Source of the DNA: Leptodactylus fallax
Lineage: Eukaryota > Chordata > Amphibia > Anura > Leptodactylidae
Direction: 5' to 3'
DNA length: 64,000 bases
Assembly (NCBI GenBank): GCA_947044405.1
Contig: CAMRHE010000156.1
Span: 1,655,001-1,719,000, forward strand
The notes beneath the pieces were generated by a model, which had not been told where the DNA came from, did not search any database, and saw only the letters and a list, made by a program, of their open reading frames with translations. Both the position numbers and the translations under genes were made by a program. The stretch's first letter is position 1, and every line of letters starts with the position of its first letter. Shown here piece by piece: positions 1 through 8,562 of this stretch.

Positions 1-1310
1 CTAAAATTAACACATTCACAAAGGGTTAAAGGAAAAAATGCATCTCACGGTTTGTTATGCAATTTCTCCCAAGCACGGAAATACCCAATATGTGGGTGTA
101 AACTGATGTTTGGGCGAATGGCAGCACATGGAAGGGAAGGAGAGACACTGGGCGTCTCAAAGCCCCTAGAGTACCAATACAAAGGAAACCCCCCAAAAGT
201 TACCTCATTTTGGAAACTACACCCCTCACAGAATTCATCAAGGGGTATAGTGGGCATTTTGACCCCACAGCCATTTCACAGATTTTACTAACACTGGGTT
301 GTATAAATGAAAACTGACTAAAGCGTCACTTTATCCCCAAAGTTTTCATTTTTACAAGGGGTTGAAGGAGAAAAAGCACCCCGCAGTTTGTAAAACAATT
401 GCTCCTGAACACGGCAATACCCCATATGTGGTCGTAATCTGCTGTATGGGTACATGGGGGGGCTCGGAATGGAAAGAGCGCTATTTTGCTTTTGGAGGGC
501 AAATTTTGCTGGAATAGTTTTCAGGTGCCATTTCGCATTTGCAGAGCCCCTAAAGTACCAATACAATAGAAACCCCCTAAAAGTGACCCCATTTTGGAAA
601 CTACACCCCTCACAGAACATATCAAGGGGTATATTGAGCATTTTGATGCTACTGCTGTTTCACAGATTTTATTAACATTGGGACATTAAAATGAAAAATT
701 ACTTTTTTTCCAATAAACCGTCAATTTATCCCCAAATTTTTCATTTTCACAAGAGGACAAAGGAGAAAAAGCACCCCAAAGTTCATTACACAATTTCTCC
801 TGAACACAGAAATGCCCCATATGTGGTTGTAATCTGCTGTTTGGGTACATGGTGGAGCTCAGACTGGAAAGAGCGCTATTTAGCTTTTGGAGGGCAGATT
901 TTGCTGGAATAGTTTTCGGGTGCCATGTTGCATTTGCAGAGCCCCTAAAGTACCAATACAATGGAAACTCCCAAAAAGTGACCCCATTTTGGAAACTACA
1001 CCCCTCATAGAATTTTTCCAGGAGTATAGTGAGCATTTTAAACTCACAGCTGTTTCACAGATTTTATTGATTTTGGGACGTAAAAATGAAAAATTACTTT
1101 TTTTTCCAATACACCGTCCATTTAGCGACATATTTTTAATTTTTGCAAGTGGTTAAAGAAGAAAAAAATTCCCCACAGTTTGTTACACAATTTCTTCTGA
1201 ACACAGCAATGCCCCATATGTGATTATAATCTGCTCTATGGGAACATGGTGGGGCTCAGAATGGAAAGAGTTCTATTTGGCTTTTGGCAGAAAGAGGAAA
1301 GAGTGAAATG
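1..1310 (-). repeat. Tandem ~395-bp frog repeat units
   Basis: At least three diverged units lie head to tail. A landmark around CCATTTTGGAAACTACACCC recurs near 205, 590 and 980, and a second landmark around TAATCTGCTGT recurs near 430, 830 and 1226, so the period is about 385-400 bp. The same unit occurs in opposite orientation at 16200-16460, 18066-18899 and 21669-22300. The short ORFs here are accidental. It probably belongs to the large interspersed frog repeat described at 14809-22852. Confidence 0.8.
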
Positions 1311-1556
1311 GAAAGAATTCTATTTGCCAGTTACACACTGGCTTGGAGGCACTAGGACATTGTGTATGCAACCCAATCCTAAGCAACCATGCAACCTATG
1401 GGGTTACATAATAAGGCACGGACACTGACAATAACAGAGTAAAACAGTGGCCTAAAGATTGGAAGCCCATGCAGGCAGGATCCTCTTTTCCACTAGATCA
1501 CTCAGCTAGTTAGCTATGTATGTATTGTACTTATGTTGGCACTATGTATGTAAATC
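1311..1556. other. No recognised feature
   Basis: This is spacer between the 395-bp repeat and the first solo LTR. I see no coding signature, TIR or tandem repeat. Confidence 0.5.
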
Positions 1557-1959
1557 CCTACAATTTGGGGGGGATTAGTCTCAAATGGCGGCAGACTCCT
1601 GGTCCCGACAGCAGTGGTTCGTGGTACTGGGCGCCAGAGAGACAGCGTTCAGACGGTGCCAATTTAAAACAAAATGGATTTTTATTCAGCTTAAGTGCAA
1701 CATAACAAAACAAAAAACAGCCTGGGCCACAGTTAGGGCACTAACTGACTCCTTGACCCCTATCTAGCCTGACTAATGCTCAGCTCAAGCAAAAGTCCCC
1801 CGTGGACCTCAGCCCTCCTGGGACAGACCGCCTCTCTGTCCTTGGCTGGTTCCACGATTTCCTGCTTCCTGCAGGTTTCCACCCAAAGGTGTGGCTGAGG
1901 GCCTTTTCAGGGCTGGCCTTGGGTTACTCCCTAGCACCCTCTAGGTTCATACTCTCACA
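1557..1959 (-). mobile_element. Solo LTR, family LTR-A, copy 1
   Basis: About 400 bp matching the copies at 1976-2390 (same strand) and 12584-12999 (opposite strand). The complete copies run TGTGAG...GTCACA in element orientation and carry AATAAA. This copy ends in TCTCACA next to an AT microsatellite, and its other end is eroded (CCCTAC in place of a TGTGAC-type end). There is no internal coding DNA, so it is a solo LTR. The exact retrotransposon lineage is unknown; the boundary form fits Gypsy-type elements. Confidence 0.7.
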
Positions 1960-1975
1960 ATATATATATATATAT
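1960..1975. repeat. (AT)n microsatellite between solo LTRs
   Basis: A short pure AT run directly separates the two tandem LTR-A copies. It is one piece of the TA tract that flanks every LTR insertion at this locus. Confidence 0.9.
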
Positions 1976-2390
1976 TGCGACAACTTGGGTGGATTAGTCT
2001 CAAAATGGCGGCAGACTCCTGGTCCGGACAGCAGTGGTTCGTGTTACTGGGTGCCAGATAGATAGCGCTCAGACGGTCCAAGTGTAAAAAATAAACGGGC
2101 TTTATTCAGCTTACATGCAACATAACAAAACAACAAAAATCTAGGCCACAGTTAGGGCACTAACTGACCCCTAACTAACCTGACTACTGCTCAGCTCCAG
2201 CAACAGTCCCCTGTGGACGCCAGCCCTTCTGGGACAGACCGTCTCTCTCTGTCCTTGGCTGGTCCACCATCTCCTGCTCCCTGCAGGATACTCCAGCCTT
2301 CTGGAGTTACGCGCCCCCACCCAAAGGCGTGGCTGAGAGCCTTTTCTGGCCTGGGTCGCTCAATAGCGCCATCTGGTTCACATACTCACA
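1976..2390 (-). mobile_element. Solo LTR, family LTR-A, copy 2
   Basis: About 415 bp, beginning TGCGACAACTTGGG and ending ACTCACA on the plus strand. It is clearly homologous to copy 1 and to the inverted copy at 12584-12999. It contains a GCGGC-rich ATGGCGGC motif and the reverse complement of an AATAAA-type signal, with AT/TA repeats on both sides. No internal retrotransposon genes adjoin it. Confidence 0.75.
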
Positions 2391-2419
2391 ATATACTGTA
2401 TACACACACACGTGTGTGG

Positions 2420-2457
<38 letters not shown>
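2391..2457. repeat. TA/CA microsatellite at Gypsy-B left flank
   Basis: ATATACTGTATACACACACACGTGTG followed by a pure (TA)n run ending exactly at the TGTGAGGAGG start of the Gypsy-B LTR. It is the left half of a microsatellite whose right half lies at 12527. Confidence 0.9.
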
Positions 2458-2460
<3 letters not shown>

Positions 2461-2532
2461 GAGGAGGTGACAGGTAAAGTTCTGGAAGGTCGCTATGTCT
2501 CTCCCAGATTCCTCACTTATGTGTGGTAAGGG

Positions 2533-2948
2533 TGGGTTCACACCTGCGCTTGCTGTCCGTCCGTTGCCAATCCAGTGAAAATCTCGGCGAATTGGATTGG
2601 CGTCGGATACAGACCGGTCAGCGGCGCATTGGTTAAAAACCCATTCATTTGAATGGGGTTTTAAAAGCAGTGCGTGGGTGTGCGCTTACACCCTCTGCGC
2701 TGCGAATCCTCCTTTTTTTTCGTCGGACACGAAGTCCTGCATGTCCGACTTTGTTTCCGACGAAAAAAAAAGGATTCGCAGCGCAGAGGGTGTAAGCGCA
2801 CACCCGCGCACTGCTTTAAAAACCCATTCAAATGAATGGGTTTTTAACCAATGCGCCGCTGACCGGTCTGTATCCGACGCCAATCCAGTTCGCCAAGATT
2901 TTCACTGGATTGGCAACGGACGGACAGCAAGCGCAGGTGTGAACGAAG
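2533..2948. mobile_element. Fold-back MITE (large palindrome) inside the Gypsy-B LTR
   Basis: The two halves, from roughly 2533 and ending near 2948, are near-perfect reverse complements, with GGTTCACACCTGCGCTTG at one end and CAAGCGCAGGTGTGAAC at the other. The centre, near 2742-2745, lies inside a hairpin of CGTCGGAC-type arms. The arms are about 200 bp. Such palindromes are usually non-autonomous DNA elements; the target duplication is not clear. The ORFs seen on both strands are mirror images of one another and not genes. Related ends occur at 26110 and 39640. Confidence 0.85.
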
Positions 2949-3039
2949 CATCAGTGAGGTAACAACACTGATGTCTGTAGCAAAAACCTCAGCTGTGAGA
3001 ATCTATTAACCGTTTCCTGTCCTACAGCAGGAAGGGGCC

Positions 3040-3047
3040 TATAAAAG
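3040..3047 (+). promoter_or_regulatory. TATA box of Gypsy-B LTR
   Basis: TATAAAAG in the LTR, about 260 bp upstream of the AATAAA signal at 3299, the spacing expected for a U3 promoter and an R region. Confidence 0.7.
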
Positions 3048-3298
3048 GTTGTCAAGACCTCAGTCCTGGGCAGTTCCTGGGGAGAGTTAAGGAGGTTGTC
3101 CTAAGACTCTGACATCTGGTGAGAGACCAGTGTGAACTGTTGCCTTTATTTTTTGCCCTGTGTATTAACCGTGTGGCTGAAGCAAGCCACACGTATAGTT
3201 AGGGCCTCTTTGTATAGTTAGTAGCTTAGACGAGCAGGATTTTTGTTATCTTTTTGCCTCACTGTTAAGGCTTATTTTGTTTTGCCGTTTTGGAAAAA

Positions 3299-3304
3299 AA
3301 TAAA
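3299..3304 (+). terminator. LTR polyadenylation signal AATAAA
   Basis: AATAAA about 95 bp before the LTR end. It is retained in the 3' LTR remnant (AAAATAAATGGACAGG near 12426). Confidence 0.75.
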
Positions 3305-3398
3305 TGCACAGGGTAAAACCTGTTTATACCTGACTTCTTTGTGTCTGTCTCTGACTGTCTTGGTCCGCTGCTGCTACTACTGAGCCAATCCTCCCACA

Positions 3399-3418
3399 TT
3401 TGGTGCTTCGAATGCAGG
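3399..3418 (+). other. Primer-binding region of Gypsy-B
   Basis: TTTGGTGCTTCGAATG directly follows the CCCACA end of the 5' LTR. TGG immediately after the LTR is the usual start of a tRNA-complementary primer site. The priming tRNA was not identified. Confidence 0.6.
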
Positions 3419-3535
3419 CAAACCCAGTTTAAAACAGGTCTTAAAGAGACAGGCACCTATTTTTCCATTTTTTTCCTCCACCACCTTATGTCCTGGGTGA
3501 AGGCGGTAGGAGAGTCAAAAAAGGACGCTGCCACC

Positions 3536-4402
3536 ATGGAGGACTTGTTTAAATTACTTCGGCACACCCAGCTGGATGCTGAGAGACGTCAAGAGCATGC
3601 CATGGAGGCGGCCGAAAAATGGCAGCTGTCTGTATTATGTGAGGCCTTGGTTGCTCAGAAGGCGGTAGGAGAATTTTCTGCTGAGACCCCGTCGGTGAAA
3701 TCAACTGCTCGAGCGGCTGTGCAAAGTTCTCTACAGAAGATGACGTCCACTGATGATGTAGAGGCGTATCTTCATGTCTTTGAGCGGGTTGCTGAATGAG
3801 AAAAGCTGCCAAAAGTACAGTGGGCCGATGTCGTTGCACCCTTTCTAACCGGGGAACCACAGAAGACATATTACGACCTGTGTGAGACAGCAGCCAGAGA
3901 TTATTCCAGGGTGAGGAGTGAGATCCTGGCCTGTCTTGGAGTAAATATGCATGTGTGAGCCGGAAGGGTACATCACTGGACTTTTTCTGAAAGTCTTCCG
4001 CCCAAGTCTCAAATGCATGACCTTATCTACATGGTAAAGAAGTGGCTACAACCTGAAGAGGTCTCCCCTGCACAGATGGTGGAAAGAGTGGTCCTAGACA
4101 AATACACCCGGTCCTTCCCACCTAACATTCAACGCTGGATTGGCCAAGCAGGTTCTACGACTGGGAGCCAGCTAATATGCCTGGTGGAGAGATATCGAGC
4201 CACTGAGGAGCTCCTGCAGACACCCTCCTGCCCAGCAACCCCAAGAACTGGTAAGATGATACCAACCGTTAGGGGTGTGAGGAAGGTTGGGATGGAAGAA
4301 CGTTCACAAGGGGAACAGGCAACTGGGACTGTTACCTATAGCCCCAAGACTCAAAATGGGGACCAATCCCATACACGTTGCCCACTGTCCCCTGACGACT
4401 GA
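3536..4402 (+). pseudogene. gag: Gypsy-B gag with SCAN-like capsid segment
   Basis: Encodes the structural Gag of the retrotransposon. The start at 3536 has a perfect Kozak context (GCCACCATGG). One frame runs from 3536 to the stop at 4402, broken by two TGA codons (3797-3799 and near 3956). Both are consistent with CGA-to-TGA change, suggesting methylation-driven decay. The N-terminal part is helical and rich in A, E and Q. The segment EAYLHVFERVA through PFLTGEPQKTYYDL, then KKWLQPEEVSPAQMVERVV and FPPNIQRWI, resembles the SCAN fold, which is known to derive from Gmr1-like capsid. The region leading to RCPLSPDD is a degenerate zinc-knuckle tail. Protease follows in a different frame. Confidence 0.82.
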
Positions 4403-4409
4403 GCCCATG

Positions 4410-4858
4410 AACTGAAGCAGTTCCAAGCGGGTATCCCTGTTTGCTCACCCCGCTTGTTCGGCAGAAACTGTGTCTGAACCACAGATGTGTACTGTGACTG
4501 TAACAGAGCATGCTGTACTGGCTCTCCTGGACTCTGGGAGCCTGGTAACCCTGGTGCACCGTGATCTGGTTGACCCTGCAGTGGATAAACTATTGGGGTC
4601 TTATGCATACATGGTGAAACTAGGGAGTATCCAGCTGCAGAGGTCACCATAAAAACTACCTCTGGTACAGCCTGTCACAAAGTGGGCGTGGTTAACTCCC
4701 TCTTCCATATTGTGATCATAGGGAGGGAGTTTCCTCTGTTTTAGGATATGTGGAAAAAGCAGAAGCTACCATGTCTTGAAAATGCTAGTGTTGGTAATGT
4801 CTTGCCTAAGGTTAACCCTGAACCCTTTGATCCTGACAGAGAAACACCAGCTGTAGGG
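4410..4858 (+). pseudogene. pro: Gypsy-B aspartic protease region
   Basis: Retroviral-type aspartic protease that processes Gag-Pol. The active-site triad is visible in AVLALLDSGSLVTLV (about 4500-4550). A second protease block, HIVIIGREFPLF, follows near 4700-4740 in a shifted frame. There is a stop after FPLF and at least one frameshift, so the gene is dead. The reading continues into a proline/glutamate-rich linker (NPEPFDPDRE) that is cut by hAT-1 at 4866 and resumes at 6950. Confidence 0.75.
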
Positions 4859-4900
4859 GTGACCCACAGAGGCGAGGCTAGGGGTTCAGCACAGGGGGGG

Positions 4901-4939
4901 CGAACATGTCCAAGTGGGCCCCCAACTTGGACATGTTCG
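4901..4939. repeat. 15-bp-arm palindrome in hAT-1
   Basis: CGAACATGTCCAAGT and ACTTGGACATGTTCG are perfect inverted arms around a 9-bp centre. It lies close to the left hAT end and could form a subterminal hairpin. Confidence 0.85.
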
Positions 4940-5694
4940 TATACCGATACTATCAGTATACGGTGAGCGTATAGTGGTATATAGCAGCTCTACACAGGGC
5001 TCTGCAGACGATTTAGGTGAATACAGGGCAGTAACATTTTGTGACTTACCGGTGACGTCTCTGACTAATTGTTCACATTCCCCGTCTCTTTTATCTGGAC
5101 GGCCATGACCACTTCTTCCAGTCTCTGTAAAGTTTGCAACACAGACATCTTTGGCTCCTCACTTTTCCAGGCACCTGACCCACATTATCCTCACCTGCAC
5201 AAAGCCCCCATCCTGCTGCTACCCCAATTCTAAAATATATAATATAACCCCCCATAATGAATAATACCCCCAAGTGCATCTTTAAATTAATAACTTCCCT
5301 GTGCACCCCCTTTAAATAGTGCCCCTTATTAATAATGTCCCAGGTATTTCCTAATTGAAAAGGGAAAAAAAAACAAGGGAAAAAAAATGATTGGGGCAAC
5401 CCGGGCCCCCTGTTTGAATGAACTGTGGTACCTATGTAAGCGCCGTGACCCCTTCTCTGTTTACATAGTGTCATTCATCTCATAGAGGCCATGTAATGTA
5501 ACTACAGCCTCACCCTATACATGTCTATGTGACAAGACTGTAATTACATCACACGGTCACTATAAACAGACAGCGTGTGATATAAACAGGCGCCGGGGCT
5601 CCTTTATACAGCTGATCAGTGGGGAGTCACTTATCTCTTATTGATGATTTATTCTGAGGATAGATAATCAATAAAAATGAGCTGGAAAACTCCT

Positions 5695-6263
5695 TAAGGC
5701 CAAGGCCCCATGTAGCATCCCGCAGCAAAAAACAGCTGTGGGAAAACCGCGGCGGTGACGCATCGCGGTTTTTCCTGCAGCACTTTGCACAGAAAGTTCA
5801 CAGAGATTTCCTCTGCGGACTTTCTGCTTCAATTATATTCTATAGGGAAACCGCTGGTGTTTCCGTAGGTATAATTGACATGCTGCAATTTCCAAAACTG
5901 CGACTGTTTTGGAAATCGCAGTGTTTCCGCTGCGTATATTTTACTGCAAAGTGGGGATGGGATGTGGCCCCTTGTGGCGAAAACCCACAGAAAAAAACTG
6001 TGGCATTCTAGCAAATCCCATCCACACATTACAGAAAAATATGTGCAGCAGACGCACTGCGATTTCCAAAACCGTTGCGGTTTTGGAAATCGCAGCATGT
6101 CAATTATACCTATGGAAACACTGGCAGTTTCCATATAGGTGTATTGAAAACAGAAAGTCCACAGAGGAAACCTCTGCAGACCTTCTGTGAAAAGCACTGC
6201 GAGAAAAACCACAATGTTACCGCCATGGTTTTTCCTGCAGCCCGCTACGTGGGGCCTTAGTCT
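5695..6263. mobile_element. Fold-back MITE, GGCCCCAT-type, nested in hAT-1
   Basis: Inverted halves begin near AAGGCCCCATGTAGC and end near GCTACGTGGGGCCTTAG. Internal inverted blocks include TTTGGAAATCGCAG and its mirror, and 'ataattgacatgctg' / 'cagcatgtcaattat'. A shorter copy lies at 38901-39216. No coding capacity; the short ORFs are palindrome artefacts. Confidence 0.8.
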
Positions 6264-6666
6264 TAATAAAGCCCAAGTGCAACTTTCATTAAATTAATTG
6301 ACCCTCATATTATGCCCCTGACATAAATACTCCACCTCTAATGACCCCTTATATCAATGACCACCCCCTTATCTTCATAATGCCTCCTAATATGAATGAT
6401 GCCCCCTAATGGCTCCTTATATAAATAACCTCCCCCCCTTGTATTAATAATACCCCCCAATAACCCTTATATAAAGGACCCCCCCATCGTCATAATGCCC
6501 CCTAATGAATCCTCCCTTTATAGTTATATTCCCCCTCCTAACCACCCATTATACTATTAATATACCCACAAAAAAAAAAAGTCATACTCACCTACCTGCG
6601 ATGCTGATGAACGGAACCGCCGGCGTTTCCTCACTCTCCACGCACAGGACGTCTGTGTCTGAGCGC

Positions 6667-6701
6667 GGGCGGCGCGATGTTGTGACGTCATCGCGCCGCC
6701 C
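6667..6701. repeat. GC-rich hairpin with CRE octamer
   Basis: GGGCGGCGCGATG and CATCGCGCCGCCC are perfect 13-bp arms around TTGTGACGT. The palindromic octamer TGACGTCA sits at 6683-6690. Confidence 0.8.
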
Positions 6702-6803
6702 GTGCTGAGAAGCGGACATCCGTCTGTGGTCTCGGCGTCTTGTAAACCGCAGGCCTGTATTGGCTTGCGGTTTACAAGACAGTTAAGCACCAGGAAGCAT
6801 TGT

Positions 6804-6837
6804 AACTAGATCGGTGTCTACAGACACCGATCTAGTT
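6804..6837. repeat. 16-bp-arm perfect palindrome in hAT-1
   Basis: AACTAGATCGGTGTCT and AGACACCGATCTAGTT are exact reverse complements separated by AC, about 100 bp from the right hAT end. Confidence 0.88.
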
Positions 6838-6949
6838 AGAAATAAAGGTCTGTATTAATGGCGGCCCCGGGGTGGGCCCCCAAAGACTCATTGGGCCCGG
6901 GGCAGTCGCCCCCTCTGCCCCCCCCACTAGCTACGTCTCTGGTGACCCA

Positions 6950-7679
6950 AGATGGTAATAATTTTTTCCTGTCTGTGTTAGCTGGTGATGCTGAAAGTCA
7001 GGAAGAGGTTCCCAAGATGCCTGAGCTCGAGGTGTCCCGTGACAATTTTGGGACCGCTCAAATTAGAGATCCTAATCTGTCTCATGCCAGGGAAATTATA
7101 AAGGTGGTAAATGGTGAACCCCAGTATCCAGGGGCTGACAAGGAGTTCCTCTAAATGTCCATGAACCAGGACCTACTGTATAGGGTGAACCAAATACGGG
7201 GAGAAATTGTTGAACAATTAGTGGTGCCCTGGCCCTATCAAAGAGTGGTTTTAGATTTGGCACATAAGCACGTGTTGGGAGGACACTTGGGTTATGAGAA
7301 AACCAAAGAACGCATATTACAGCATTTCTATTGGCCGGGTGTGGATAGACATGTGCGAGAGTACTATATCTCCTGCCCGGTGTTCGAACTAACCGCTCCA
7401 CTGTCACACTTCAGGAGCCCTTTAGTACCCCTGCCTATTATAGAGGTCTCCTTTGAACGTATAGCCATGGATTTGGTAGGACCTCTTGTAAAGTCTGCCC
7501 GGGGACATCAGTACATATTAGTGGTATTGGATTATGCTACCTGGTACCCTGAGGATGTGCCCCTCAGACACACTTCAGCTTTTTAATATGTTTTCTCGGA
7601 CAGGAATACCTAACAAGATCCTGACCGACCAAAGGACCCCCTTTATGTCCAAAGTTATGAAGGAAATGTGTAAGCTCCT
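6950..7679 (+). pseudogene. int: Gypsy-B linker and integrase N-terminal half
   Basis: Integrase joins element cDNA to the genome. The linker to the first stop at 7154 contains SVLAGDAESQEEVP and REIIKVVNGEPQYPG. The frame then shows the HHCC zinc domain: HKHVLGGHLGYEKT, the FYWPGVDRHV helix and a SCPV..L motif in which the second cysteine is replaced by F (CPVFEL, expected CPVCEL). The core starts at FERIAMDLVGPL (first catalytic D) and continues through YILVVLDYAT. A stop and frameshift follow near 7584, then GIPNKILTDQ with the second D. The gene is split at 7679 by Gypsy-C and continues at 11885. Confidence 0.85.
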
Positions 7680-8546
7680 TGTGAAAGATCCTCAGTGCGC
7701 CAACTCCGCGTTGGCCCACACCTGAGTCTTCTTTCATAAAAAACCACATTCACCGTCAGTGAGTGCCGGGTCCACAAGATAAATACAAGACAAGCTTTCT
7801 AAATTTTATATATTTATTAACCCCAAAATGGGTCGGTATTAACATCTAACACATGCAGTTCAGACCAGATATGTAGATATATGCAAGCATTAACAGTTAC
7901 TAGTTACAATATACAGTACTTAAAATAAAAGGGAATAAAGGTGAAATGATTACTTTACCACGCATCTCCTTGATGTAGCTCTATAATCCAACACTCACAC
8001 ATGCTCTGTCATGTGTGAATAACCCAGTGGAGGCTTCTTGGCATGTGGCATTAACTCCTAGCATGTGGCATCACAGTATATTCCAGCCTGCATGCTCTCA
8101 TCACAGTCTCTCAGTAAACTCTTGTAGTCTCAGCCCAATCTCCTCCCATTGCCTCTTACCTCATCTTTTATACCCTTTATGCCACCTCCCAGAATGAGGT
8201 CACCGGCGGCAGCAAGTCTGATTGAATAATGCACTCAAGTCCAGATTCTTTGTATTGAGCGGAGACCAAGTGGAATGATACAATGTTATCAGCCATATCT
8301 GATCTACCAGTGCAGACTGGACAATGCATGTTTTTGTTTGACCACTCAGGGCTGTGTAGGAATACAATGGAGCCCTGCTGGGATGGATACAAAGCCCCAT
8401 TGTTACAATGTTGCTACTACTGCCAATATACACCTAGGCTTATAGCTGCGCACATTATGAACAAATGCAGGTAAGAAGGGAGATACTATACCCAGAGATC
8501 AAAATACATCTCTGAGTTATAGCCATATTTAAGCAGAATCATCACA
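7680..8546 (-). repeat. 3' LTR of Gypsy-C
   Basis: 867 bp, TGTGAAAG...ATCACA on the plus strand. It matches 11018-11884 with about 11 differences. In element orientation it starts TGTGATGATTCTG and ends CTTTCACA, with an AATAAA on the minus strand in the 7800-7820 region. ORFs inside it occur identically in the other LTR and are not genes. Confidence 0.93.
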
Positions 8547-8562
8547 CCTCCCCCTTTAGATG
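8547..8562 (-). other. Polypurine tract of Gypsy-C
   Basis: On the minus strand a CTAAAGGGGGAGG tract lies directly before the 3' LTR, the standard plus-strand primer position. The ORF stop at 8556 overlaps it. Confidence 0.75.

Larger units (their letters stand above)
2458..3398 (+). repeat. 5' LTR of Gypsy-B
   Basis: Starts TGTGAGGAGG and ends CCTCCCACA. It includes a ~415-bp fold-back MITE, so the original LTR was about 525 bp. The last ~115 bp match 12414-12526, which identifies it as an LTR. It contains a TATA box and a polyadenylation signal. Confidence 0.88.
4867..6941. mobile_element. hAT-1, non-autonomous hAT element
   Basis: An exact 8-bp duplication GTGACCCA flanks it at 4859-4866 and 6942-6949. 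The terminal inverted repeats are CAGAGGCGAGGCTAG on the left and, read inward from the right, CAGAGACGTAGCTAG. Both features are diagnostic of hAT. No transposase is encoded. The interior holds palindromes, a fold-back MITE (5695-6263), AT-rich 'ccctaat' repeats (6290-6560) and a CpG-rich block with TGACGTCA (6640-6720). The segment 5010-5640 is homologous to 58935-59560. Confidence 0.9.

Noticed and set aside
2597..2962. 121-aa ORF and its minus-strand partner
   Set aside because: The two frames read the same palindrome from both sides; no independent protein exists.
4867..6941. Loss of RT from Gypsy-B at the hAT-1 site, which would restore ordinary Gypsy order
   Set aside because: The 8-bp duplication GTGACCCA is exact on both sides, so hAT-1 inserted without deleting DNA there.
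8015..8474. ORFs of 60-77 aa duplicated at 11284-11812
   Set aside because: They lie in the two copies of the Gypsy-C LTR and carry no coding signature beyond LTR identity.
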